Assembly: GCF_010731655.1 (NCBI RefSeq)
Contig: NZ_AP022619.1
Span: 3,410,001-3,474,000, forward strand
DNA length: 64,000 nucleotides
Origin: Mycobacterium paraseoulense
Lineage (GTDB): Bacteria > Actinomycetota > Actinomycetes > Mycobacteriales > Mycobacteriaceae
Direction of reading: 5' to 3'
Shown: one piece after another, positions 27,142 through 34,913 of the stretch
How the letters are laid out: every line of letters begins with the position of its first letter
Numbering within the stretch: the stretch's first letter is position 1
The notes under the pieces: generated by a model
What the model saw: only the letters and a program-made list of their open reading frames with translations
The model's database searches: none
Told to the model about the DNA's origin: nothing
Program-made: the position numbers and the translations under genes

Positions 27142-28608
27142 TTACATCGCCGTCGCGATGGTCTTGATTTCCAAGTACTCCTCGAATCCGGCCAGACCCA
27201 TCTCGCGACCGTTGCCGGACTGCTTGTAGCCGCCGAAGGGTGCGTCGGCCGAATACCACACGCCGCCATTGACGTTGATCGTCCCCGCACGGACCCGCGC
27301 GGCAACCCTCGCCGCCCGATCCGGGTCGGCGCCGAACACGGTGCCCGACAACCCGTATGGCGAGTCGTTGGCGATGCGCACGGCGTCGTCGTCGCCGTCG
27401 TGGGGGATCACCGTCAGGACGGGCCCGAAGATCTCCTCGCGCGCGCAGCGCGCGTCGTTGCCCAGCCCGGCGATCACCGTGGGCTCGATGAAAAAGCCGA
27501 CCTCACGGTCGGCCGGCCGGCCGCCGCCGCAGGCGAAGGTCCCGCCCTCGGCGATCGCCGAGTCGAGGTAACCCTGGATGCGATCCCGCTGGCGCGCCGA
27601 AATCACCGGCCCGCAGATGGTTCCGGGGTCGGTGGGGTCGCCCGCCTTGATGCCGCCCATCGTTGCGGCCGCGATGGCCACGGCCTCGTCATACTTCGCA
27701 CGCGGCACCACCAGCCGGGTGGTGATGGCGCAGCCTTGCCCGGCGTGCATGCACACCGAGAATCCGGCCACGCCCACCGCACCGCTCAAGTCGGCGTCGT
27801 CGAGGACGATGAATGCCGACTTGCCACCCAGCTCGAGGAACACCTTCTTGATCGTCGCGGCGCCGTCGGCCATCACGCTGCGGCCCGTGGCCGTCGACCC
27901 GGTGAACGAAACCATGTCCACTCGAGGGTCTTTGGCCAACAGCGCGCCAACGCCGTGGTCGCTCGACGTCACGATGTTGATCACACCGGGCGGAAAGTCG
28001 GTGTGATCGGCGATGAGTTCGCCGAGCACGGCGGCACACCAGGGGGTGTCGGGTGCCGGCTTCAGGACGACGGTGTTCCCGGCGGCCAGCGCGGGCCCGA
28101 TCTTGGCAAGGTTGATCTGGTGAGGAAAGTTCCACGGGGTGATGGCGCCGACCACGCCGACGGCCTCTCGGGCGATCGTGCGGTGGGTGCGGATACCCAT
28201 CGGCGACGCCTCGCCGAGATCCTGGTTGTAAACGTAGGATTCGGCGGTATCCGCGGCGAACGCCAGGTCGTTGACCGGGACTTCGAGCTGAGCGATCGAT
28301 GTCAGCATCCGGGGCGCCCCGACTTCGGCGATGGTCAGGTCGCGCAGCTCTTCGAGATGCTGCTGCATCGCCTCCCGCAGCTGCCGGATGCACCGCACCC
28401 GCAGCTCGGTGTCACGCGACCAGTCCGTGTCGTCGAATGCGCGGCGCGCGGCATCGATGGCGCGGCCCATGTCGTCGGCGCCGGCGTCGGCCGCCGCCCC
28501 CAGCACTTCCTCGGTCGCCGGGTTGATCGTCGGGAAGGTACCGGCACTGCCGGGCGACATCTTGCCGTCGATGAAAAGTGAACTCACGCCGTCGGCCAGC
28601 AAGGCCAT
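27142..28608 (-). CDS. aldA: NAD-dependent aldehyde dehydrogenase AldA (Rv0768-like)
   Basis: A 488-residue ALDH. The catalytic Cys is C293 in 'HAGQGCAITTRL', and the general base Glu is in 'FLELGGKSAFIVL'. The Asn is in 'ITPWNFPHQINLAK'. It oxidises an aldehyde to the acid. The ATG at 28608 was chosen: CGGGAGCGGGAG precedes it, and an alternative 49 codons upstream lies in the divergent promoter region with non-ALDH sequence. First gene of a four-gene operon; the promoter holds a copy of the putative TetR operator. Confidence 0.95.
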   Translation of the reverse strand: MALLADGVSSLFIDGKMSPGSAGTFPTINPATEEVLGAAADAGADDMGRAIDAARRAFDDTDWSRDTELRVRCIRQLREAMQQHLEELRDLTIAEVGAPRMLTSIAQLEVPVNDLAFAADTAESYVYNQDLGEASPMGIRTHRTIAREAVGVVGAITPWNFPHQINLAKIGPALAAGNTVVLKPAPDTPWCAAVLGELIADHTDFPPGVINIVTSSDHGVGALLAKDPRVDMVSFTGSTATGRSVMADGAATIKKVFLELGGKSAFIVLDDADLSGAVGVAGFSVCMHAGQGCAITTRLVVPRAKYDEAVAIAAATMGGIKAGDPTDPGTICGPVISARQRDRIQGYLDSAIAEGGTFACGGGRPADREVGFFIEPTVIAGLGNDARCAREEIFGPVLTVIPHDGDDDAVRIANDSPYGLSGTVFGADPDRAARVAARVRAGTINVNGGVWYSADAPFGGYKQSGNGREMGLAGFEEYLEIKTIATAM

Positions 28609-28652
28609 CTCCCGCTCCCGTCTGTGCGGACCCATCGCGTAGCGAATCGAGT

Positions 28653-28664
28653 AGACAGTTGTCC
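28653..28664. promoter_or_regulatory. putative TetR operator copy 1 in the aldA promoter
   Basis: AGACA-GT-TGTCC: an inverted repeat with 2-bp centre, about 45 bp upstream of the aldA start. It matches the second copy at the tetR start (GGACA-TG-TGTCC) at 9 of 12 positions, including all of the core GACA-NN-TGTCC arms. Confidence 0.5.
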
Positions 28665-28810
28665 GATATCGTCCGACCGAACCATAGCCGCCCGGCCGTC
28701 GGGGGTGCAAGGGCCGATCGGCCCGGCAGCGGTTGCGCGGCGGGAAATAGCACATTAACCGCTATATTTTCCGATCGGGGTTGCTTCCGGTCTTGCCGGT
28801 CCGATAGCTT

Positions 28811-28822
28811 GGACATGTGTCC
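28811..28822. promoter_or_regulatory. putative TetR operator copy 2 overlapping the tetR start codon
   Basis: TGGACA-TG-TGTCCA (28810-28823) has perfect 6-bp arms. It overlaps both the tail of a -10 hexamer (TAGCTT, 28805-28810) and the GTG start 6 nt after it. Binding here would block transcription start, as expected for autoregulation. Confidence 0.55.
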
Positions 28823-29455
28823 AGCGATGCACTGGTGGCGATCACGTCTCAGGCCGAGCACCAGACCGGTCGACCCGCGCGCAACCGCCGCCAGGAGGAG
28901 ACCTTCCGCAAGGTGCTCGCGGCCGGCATCGAGACGCTGCGTGAGAAGTCCTACGGCGACCTGACAGTGCGCGCGGTGGCGGCCCGCGCCAAAGTCGCCC
29001 CGGCCACCGCGTACACCTACTTCTCGTCAAAGAACCATTTGATCGCCGAGGTCTACCTGGATCTGGTGCGGCAGGTGCCGTTCTTCACGGACGTCAACGA
29101 CCCGATGCCCAATCGGGTGGAACAGGTGCTGCGGCACCTGGCTCTGGTCGTCGCCGACGAACCCGAGGTGAGCGCCGCATGCACGACGGCGTTGCTCAGC
29201 GGCGGCGCCGATCCCGCGGTGCGGGCCGCGCGGGACCGGATCGGCGCGGAGATTCACCGTCGCATCACGTCTGCCATGGGCCCCGACGCCGACCCCACCG
29301 CCGTTTCCGCGCTGGAGATGTCCTTCTTCGGGGCGCTCGTTCAGGCCGGCAGCGGCGAATTCAGCTACCGCGAGATCGCCGACCGGCTGGCCTATGTGGT
29401 GCGGCTGATCCTCACCAGCGCGGAAGAGACGAGCCAGGAGACAACCACCGAATGA
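28817..29455 (+). CDS. TetR-family regulator of the cyp123-cyp51/aldA divergent operons (Rv0767c-like)
   Basis: A 212-residue TetR protein. The helix-turn-helix is about residues 25-72, with 'LTVRAVAARAKVAPATAYTY' as core and 'FSSKNHLIAEVY' after it. The rest is a helical ligand domain. The GTG start lies 6 nt after TAGCTT, so the mRNA is predicted to be leaderless. The stop overlaps the cyp123 ATG (ATGA), making it the first gene of the P450 operon. A shared inverted repeat at its own start and in the aldA promoter makes it the likely regulator of both operons. Confidence 0.93.
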   Translation: MSSDALVAITSQAEHQTGRPARNRRQEETFRKVLAAGIETLREKSYGDLTVRAVAARAKVAPATAYTYFSSKNHLIAEVYLDLVRQVPFFTDVNDPMPNRVEQVLRHLALVVADEPEVSAACTTALLSGGADPAVRAARDRIGAEIHRRITSAMGPDADPTAVSALEMSFFGALVQAGSGEFSYREIADRLAYVVRLILTSAEETSQETTTE

Positions 29456-30669
29456 CCGTTCACGCGGGGGACCACGAGTTGGTCCTCGATCCGTACGACT
29501 ACGACTTCCACGAAGACCCGTACCCGTACTACAAGCGACTGCGCGACGAGGCCCCGCTGTATCGCAACGAGGACCTGAAGTTCTGGGCGTTGTCACGGCA
29601 TCAAGACGTGCTGCAGGGTTTCCGCAACAGCACGACGCTGTCCAACAAATACGGCGTCTCGCTGGATCCGGCATCCCGCGGCCCGCACGCGTCCAAGACG
29701 ATGTCGTTCCTGGCGATGGACGATCCCGCGCACCTGCGACTGCGGACCCTGGTGTCAAAGGGGTTCACGCCGAGGAGGATCCGGGAACTCGAGCCGCGCG
29801 TCACCGAGATCGCCACGCAGCACCTCGACGCCATGCTGGAAAGGGCGAAGGACGGCACCGTCGACTATGTGGACGAGTTCGCCGGGAAGCTCCCCATGGA
29901 CGTCATCTCGGAGTTGATGGGTGTTCCCGAGCCGGATCGAGACGAGGTTCGGGCCTGGGCCGACGGGGTGATGCACCGCGCGGAGGGCGTCACCGACGTA
30001 CCGCCGGAGGCTGTCGAGGCCTCGATCAACCTGATCGTCTACTACCAAGGGATGGTGGCCGAGCGGCGCAAGAAGCTGACGAACGACCTGACCTCGGCGC
30101 TGCTGGAAGCGGAGATCGACGGCGACCGGCTCACCGATGACGAAGTGCTCGGCTTCATGTTCCTGATGGTGATCGCCGGAAACGAGACCACCACCAAACT
30201 GCTTGCCAATGCGGCTTTTTGGGGGAACAAGAATCCCGAGCAATTGACACCGGTCTATGACGACCTTTCGCTGGTGCCGCAGTGGGTCGAGGAGACGCTG
30301 CGCTACGACACCTCCAGCCAGATCCTGGCCCGCACCGTGTCCGGGGAGCTCACCCTCTACGACACCACCATTCCCGAGGGTGACGTCCTGCTGCTGTTAC
30401 CCGGTTCGGGCCATCGCGACGAGCGGGTCTTTGACAACCCCGACGACTATGTGATTGGGCGCGAAATCGGGCCCAAGCTCCTGAGTTTCGGCAGTGGTGC
30501 ACACTTCTGCCTGGGCGCGCATCTGGCGCGGATGGAAGCCCGGGTTGCGCTCACCGAGTTGTTCAAGCGAATCCGCGGATACGAGGTGGACGAGGCCAAC
30601 GCCGTCCGCGTCCACTCCAGCAATGTCCGCGGATTCGCTCACCTACCGATGACCGTGGAGGTCCGCTGA
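29452..30669 (+). CDS. cyp123: cytochrome P450 CYP123
   Basis: A 405-residue P450. The heme loop is 'SFGSGAHFCLGAHLARMEAR' with C353, the I helix is 'FLMVIAGNETTTKLL', and the K helix is 'WVEETLRYD'. The substrate is not known; the operon with CYP51 suggests a sterol-like or other hydrophobic substrate. The ATG at 29452 overlaps the tetR stop, and the next gene starts directly after its TGA. Electrons probably come from the ferredoxin at 32859. Confidence 0.95.
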   Translation: MTVHAGDHELVLDPYDYDFHEDPYPYYKRLRDEAPLYRNEDLKFWALSRHQDVLQGFRNSTTLSNKYGVSLDPASRGPHASKTMSFLAMDDPAHLRLRTLVSKGFTPRRIRELEPRVTEIATQHLDAMLERAKDGTVDYVDEFAGKLPMDVISELMGVPEPDRDEVRAWADGVMHRAEGVTDVPPEAVEASINLIVYYQGMVAERRKKLTNDLTSALLEAEIDGDRLTDDEVLGFMFLMVIAGNETTTKLLANAAFWGNKNPEQLTPVYDDLSLVPQWVEETLRYDTSSQILARTVSGELTLYDTTIPEGDVLLLLPGSGHRDERVFDNPDDYVIGREIGPKLLSFGSGAHFCLGAHLARMEARVALTELFKRIRGYEVDEANAVRVHSSNVRGFAHLPMTVEVR

Positions 30670-31494
30670 ATGCCCCGCTTTGACCCCCTGCCCGAACGCC
30701 GGCCTGCGATCGTGGCAGGCGCCTCCTCCGGCATCGGGGAGGCCACCGCCATCGAACTGGCTGCGCATGGCTTCCCGGTCGCCCTGGGCGCCCGCCGGGT
30801 GGAGAAGCTCAACGACATCGTCGGCAAGATCAACGCCGAAGGCGGTGAGGCGGTCGGATTCCACCTGGACGTCACCGACCCAAACTCGGTGAAATCCTTT
30901 GTCGCGCAGTCGGTCGACGCGCTCGGCGACATCGAGGTACTGGTGGCCGGCGCGGGTGACACCTACTTCGGCAAGCTCGCCGAGATCACCACCGAGGAGT
31001 TCGAGTCGCAGCTGCAGATCCACCTCGTGGGCGCCAACCGGCTGGCCGCCGCCGTGCTGCCGGGCATGCTGGAGCGGCAGCGCGGGGATTTGATCTTCGT
31101 CGGCTCCGATGTGGCCCTGCGTCAGCGGCCGCACATGGGCGCCTACGGCGCCGCCAAGGCCGCGCTCGTCGCGATGGTCACCAACTTTCAGATGGAGCTT
31201 GAAGGCACCGGCGTGCGGGCATCGATCGTGCACCCCGGCCCCACGAAGACGTCGATGGGCTGGAGCCTGCCGGCCGAGAAGATCGGCCCCGCGCTGGAGG
31301 ACTGGGCCAAGTGGGGCCAGGCTCGCCACGACTACTTCCTGCGCGCGGCGGACCTGGCGCGAGCCATCACGTTCGTCGCCGAAACCCCGCGCGGTGGCTT
31401 CATCGCGAACATGGAACTTCAGCCGGAGGCCCCGTTGGCCGACAAAAAAGATCGCCAGAAACTCGCGCTCGGCGAAGAGGGGATGCCGTCATGA
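30670..31494 (+). CDS. short-chain dehydrogenase/reductase (Rv0765c-like)
   Basis: A 274-residue SDR with 'VAGASSGIGEATAIELAAHG' as NAD(P) site, 'VAGAGDTYFGK' after the fourth strand, and the active site 'MGAYGAAKAALVAM' (YxxxK). The start codon directly follows the cyp123 stop, and the stop overlaps the cyp51 start (ATGA). It likely handles an alcohol or ketone from one of the flanking P450s. Confidence 0.94.
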   Translation: MPRFDPLPERRPAIVAGASSGIGEATAIELAAHGFPVALGARRVEKLNDIVGKINAEGGEAVGFHLDVTDPNSVKSFVAQSVDALGDIEVLVAGAGDTYFGKLAEITTEEFESQLQIHLVGANRLAAAVLPGMLERQRGDLIFVGSDVALRQRPHMGAYGAAKAALVAMVTNFQMELEGTGVRASIVHPGPTKTSMGWSLPAEKIGPALEDWAKWGQARHDYFLRAADLARAITFVAETPRGGFIANMELQPEAPLADKKDRQKLALGEEGMPS

Positions 31495-32846
31495 CAACTA
31501 CCGCTATCGTCCCGCGGGTCTCCGGCGGCGAGGAGGAGCACGGCCACCTCGAGGAATTCCGCACGGACCCAATCGGTTTGATGAAGCGCGTCCGCGAAGA
31601 GTGCGGCGACGTGGGTTGGTTTCAGCTGGTCGACAAACACGTCATCCTGCTCTCCGGCGCGGGGGCCAACGAATTCTTCTTCCGCTCGGCGGACGAGGAG
31701 CTGGATCAGGCCGAGGCGTACCCGTTCATGACGCCGATCTTCGGCAAGGGAGTGGTGTTCGACGCCAGCCCCGAGCGGCGCAAGGAGATGCTGCACAACT
31801 CCGCGCTGCGCGGCGAGCAGATGAAGGGCCACGCCGCCACCATCGAGGGCGAAGTCAAGAAGATGATCGCCAACTGGGGCGACGAGGGCGAGATCGAGCT
31901 GCTCGACTTCTTCGCCGAGCTGACCATCTACACCTCGACCGCCTGCCTGATCGGGCTGAAGTTCCGCGAGCAGCTCGACCACCGGTTTGCGGAGTACTAC
32001 CACATGCTGGAGCGCGGCACCGACCCGCTGTGCTACGTCGATCCGTACCTACCGATCGAGAGCTTCCGGCTGCGTGACGAGGCGCGCGTCAAGCTCGTCG
32101 CGCTGGTGCAGGAGATCATGGACCAACGGCTGGCCAATCCGCCCAAGGACAAGGCCGACCGCGACATGCTCGACGTCCTGGTCTCGATCCGCGACGATGA
32201 GGGCAATCCCCGGTTCTCCGCCGACGAGGTCACCGGGATGTTCATCTCGCTGATGTTCGCGGGGCACCACACCAGCTCGGGGACGTCGGCCTGGACGTTG
32301 ATCGAGCTGATCCGCCATCCCGACGTCTACCGCGAGGTGCGGGCCGAACTCGAGGAGCTGTACGCCGACGGTCAGGAGGTGAGTTTCCATGCGCTGCGGT
32401 CGATTCCGAAGCTTGACAACGTGGTCAAGGAGACCCTGCGACTGCACCCGCCGCTGATCATCCTGATGCGGGTCGCCAAGGGCGAGTTCGAGGTCGAGGG
32501 CTTCCCGATCCACGCCGGTGACTACGTCGCGGCGTCCCCGGCGATCTCGAACCGGATCCCCGAGGACTTTCCCGATCCGGACGCGTTCAAGCCCGATCGC
32601 TACAACAAGCCCGAGCAGGCCGACATCGTCAACCGGTGGACCTGGATTCCCTTCGGTGCGGGGCGACACCGCTGTGTCGGCGCCGCTTTCGCCCAGATGC
32701 AGATCAAGGCGATCTTCTCGGTTTTGTTGCGCGAGTACGAGTTCGAGATGGCCCAGCCGGCCGACAGCTATCACAACGACCACTCGAAGATGGTCGTCCA
32801 GCTCGCGCGGCCTGCGAAGGTCCGCTACCGCAAGCGCAATGCGTAG
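31491..32846 (+). CDS. cyp51: sterol 14-alpha-demethylase CYP51
   Basis: A 451-residue P450 that matches bacterial CYP51. The substrate-recognition block 'ALRGEQMKGHAATIEGEV' lies at the B'-C region. The I helix is 'LMFAGHHTSSGTSAW', ExxR is 'KETLRLHPP', and the heme loop 'FGAGRHRCVGAAFA' has C395. It removes the 14-alpha methyl group of lanosterol-type sterols in three oxidations and is the target of azoles. It is coupled to the SDR upstream. The ferredoxin follows 12 bp after its stop, as known for Rv0764c-Rv0763c. Confidence 0.97.
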   Translation: MTTTAIVPRVSGGEEEHGHLEEFRTDPIGLMKRVREECGDVGWFQLVDKHVILLSGAGANEFFFRSADEELDQAEAYPFMTPIFGKGVVFDASPERRKEMLHNSALRGEQMKGHAATIEGEVKKMIANWGDEGEIELLDFFAELTIYTSTACLIGLKFREQLDHRFAEYYHMLERGTDPLCYVDPYLPIESFRLRDEARVKLVALVQEIMDQRLANPPKDKADRDMLDVLVSIRDDEGNPRFSADEVTGMFISLMFAGHHTSSGTSAWTLIELIRHPDVYREVRAELEELYADGQEVSFHALRSIPKLDNVVKETLRLHPPLIILMRVAKGEFEVEGFPIHAGDYVAASPAISNRIPEDFPDPDAFKPDRYNKPEQADIVNRWTWIPFGAGRHRCVGAAFAQMQIKAIFSVLLREYEFEMAQPADSYHNDHSKMVVQLARPAKVRYRKRNA

Positions 32847-33076
<230 letters not shown>

Positions 33077-33077
<1 letters not shown>

Positions 33078-33616
33078 TGGCGTCACGCGAGGAACTCGAG
33101 GCCTGGGTCGACCGCTGGCTGCAGGCCAACAAGGACTGCGAGAAGGCCGGTGACTGGCGGCCGTTGGCGGACTTCTACACCCGGGACGCGACCTACGGCT
33201 GGAACATCGGCCCCAAGGAAGACGTGATGTGCGTCGGCGTCGACGAGATCCGCGACATCGCCCTCGGCCTGGAGATGGAGGGCCTGGAGAACTGGGTGTA
33301 CGAGTACCAGAAGGTGCTCATCGACGAGAAGCAGCGCGAGATCGTCGGCTTCTGGAAGCAGATCGTCAACAAGTCCGACGGCACCCAGGACGAGATCTAC
33401 GGCATCGGCGGCAGCTGGTTCCGCCTCAATGACGAGAACCTCATCGAGTGGCAACGGGACTTCTTCGATTTCGGTCATGTCGCGAAGATGTTCGCGACGC
33501 TGATCGAGTCGGGCGACCTCAGCGCCGGCATGCAGAAGCGAATCGAGCGCAGCATCGCCGGCGAGAAACTGCCGGGCTATTACCCGCTTGGCCAGGCACC
33601 GGTCCCGATCTGGTGA
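33077..33616 (+). CDS. NTF2/SnoaL-like protein (Rv0762c-like)
   Basis: A 179-residue protein from ATG 33077 (TAATG overlap with the ferredoxin). An N-terminal helix ('LEAWVDRWLQANKDCEKAG') leads into 'WRPLADFYTRDATYGWN', the usual opening of a SnoaL/NTF2 cone fold. 'IGGSWFRLNDENLIEWQRDF' is a typical strand pair of that fold. Such proteins are isomerases, cyclases or binding proteins for polycyclic compounds. The function here is unknown but its place after the P450/ferredoxin genes suggests a sterol-like ligand. Confidence 0.88.
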
Positions 33617-33651
33617 ACGGACCAACCAAGCATTTGATTTGTTGCACGCGC

Positions 33652-33657
33652 TATGCT
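33652..33657 (+). promoter_or_regulatory. -10 hexamer TATGCT, internal promoter for adhB
   Basis: TATGCT in the 142-bp gap between the Rv0762c-like gene and adhB predicts a start near 33664 and a leader of about 95 nt. The TATGCT hexamer is also used before the MFS and HIT genes. Confidence 0.45.
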
Positions 33658-33694
33658 GACGCGACGTGGGTGCCTGTGGCGCCCGTCACCAAGT

Positions 33695-33718
33695 TGTCCG
33701 GCATGAAGGGGCCGGACA
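33695..33718 (+). promoter_or_regulatory. leader hairpin upstream of adhB
   Basis: TGTCCGGC, 8-nt loop, GCCGGACA: a perfect 8-bp stem between the predicted adhB transcription start and its GTG. There is no U run after it, so attenuation, mRNA stabilisation or a protein site are all possible. Confidence 0.4.
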
Positions 33719-33758
33719 GCTCTGATCGATTCAAAGGCGAAATGGGGTCAGGACCATC

Positions 33759-34886
33759 GTGAAGACAAAAGGCGCACTCATCTGGGAATTCAACCAGCCC
33801 TGGTCCATCGAGGAAATCGAGATCGGCGACCCGCAAGCGCACGAGGTCAAGATCCAGATGGAAGCGGCCGGCATGTGCCACTCCGATCATCACCTCGTGA
33901 CCGGCGGCATCCCGATGGCCGGCTTCCCCGTGCTCGGCGGGCATGAGGGTGCCGGCATCGTCACCGAGGTCGGTCCCGGCGTCGAAGACATCGCCCCGGG
34001 CGACCATGTCGTGCTGTCCTTCATCCCGTCCTGCGGGCAGTGCCCGACGTGCCAGGCCGGCCTGCGCAACCTGTGTGACCTGGGGGCCGGGCTGCTCGGC
34101 GGTGCGGCCGTCTCCGACGGCACCTTCCGCATCCAGGCCCGCGGCCAGAATGTCTTCCCGATGACTCTGCTGGGCACGTTCTCGCCGTACATGGTGGTGC
34201 ACCGCAGCTCGGTGGTGAAGATCGACCCGTCGGTCCCGTTCGAGGTGGCCGCTCTGGTCGGCTGCGGCGTCACTACGGGCTACGGGTCCGCGGTACGCAC
34301 CGCCGACATCCGCCCGGGCCAGGACGTCGCCATCGTCGGAGTCGGCGGGGTCGGGATGGCAGCGCTGCAGGGTGCCGTCGCCGCGGGCGCGCGGTACATC
34401 TTCGCGATCGATCCGGTGGAATGGAAGCGCGATCAGGCGCTGAAGTTCGGTGCCACGCACGTCTACCCGGACATCAACGCAGCGCTGATGGGCATCATGG
34501 AGGTCACCTACGGCCTGATGGCGCACAAGGTCGTGGTCACGGTCGGCGAGCTGCAGGGCGCCGACGTCGACAACTACCTCAACATCACCCAAAAGGGCGG
34601 CACCTGCGTGCTGACCGCCATCGGCAGCCTGCTGGACACCAACGTGACGCTGAACCTGGCGATGCTGACCCTGATGCAGAAGAACCTGCAGGGCACCATC
34701 TTCGGCGGCGGCAACCCGCAGTACGACATCCCGCAGCTGCTGTCGATGTACAAGGCCGGCAAGCTGAACCTGGACGACATGATCACCCGCCAGTACCGAC
34801 TCGAGCAGATCAACGACGGCTACCAGGACATGCTGGACGGCAAGAACATTCGCGGCGTCATCCGGTACACGGACGCCGACAGGTAA
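33759..34886 (+). CDS. adhB: Zn-dependent, NDMA-type alcohol dehydrogenase AdhB (Rv0761c-like)
   Basis: A 375-residue medium-chain ADH. The catalytic Zn ligands begin with C40 in 'AGMCHSDHHL' and 'GGHEGAGIV'. The structural Zn loop is 'CGQCPTCQAGLRNLC'. The cofactor site is 'VAIVGVGGVGMAALQGAV'. It belongs to the NDMA-dependent (Rxyl_3153-like) group, which keeps its nicotinamide tightly bound and is associated with mycofactocin as electron carrier. GTG start with 142 bp of leader region, so probably separately controlled within the P450 operon. Confidence 0.94.
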   Translation: MKTKGALIWEFNQPWSIEEIEIGDPQAHEVKIQMEAAGMCHSDHHLVTGGIPMAGFPVLGGHEGAGIVTEVGPGVEDIAPGDHVVLSFIPSCGQCPTCQAGLRNLCDLGAGLLGGAAVSDGTFRIQARGQNVFPMTLLGTFSPYMVVHRSSVVKIDPSVPFEVAALVGCGVTTGYGSAVRTADIRPGQDVAIVGVGGVGMAALQGAVAAGARYIFAIDPVEWKRDQALKFGATHVYPDINAALMGIMEVTYGLMAHKVVVTVGELQGADVDNYLNITQKGGTCVLTAIGSLLDTNVTLNLAMLTLMQKNLQGTIFGGGNPQYDIPQLLSMYKAGKLNLDDMITRQYRLEQINDGYQDMLDGKNIRGVIRYTDADR

Positions 34887-34913
34887 GAGCCGCCCCAATC
34901 GACTGGGTCCCGA

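Noticed and set aside
26626..28581. 651-codon plus-strand frame opposite aldA and the SDR gene
   Set aside because: Antisense shadow, His/Arg/Gly-rich with no recognisable domain; aldA and the SDR have full catalytic motifs on the other strand.
28661..28676. GTCCGATATC / GTCCGACC direct repeat in the aldA promoter
   Set aside because: It has no second copy near other genes and overlaps the better-supported inverted repeat; could be chance in GC-rich DNA.
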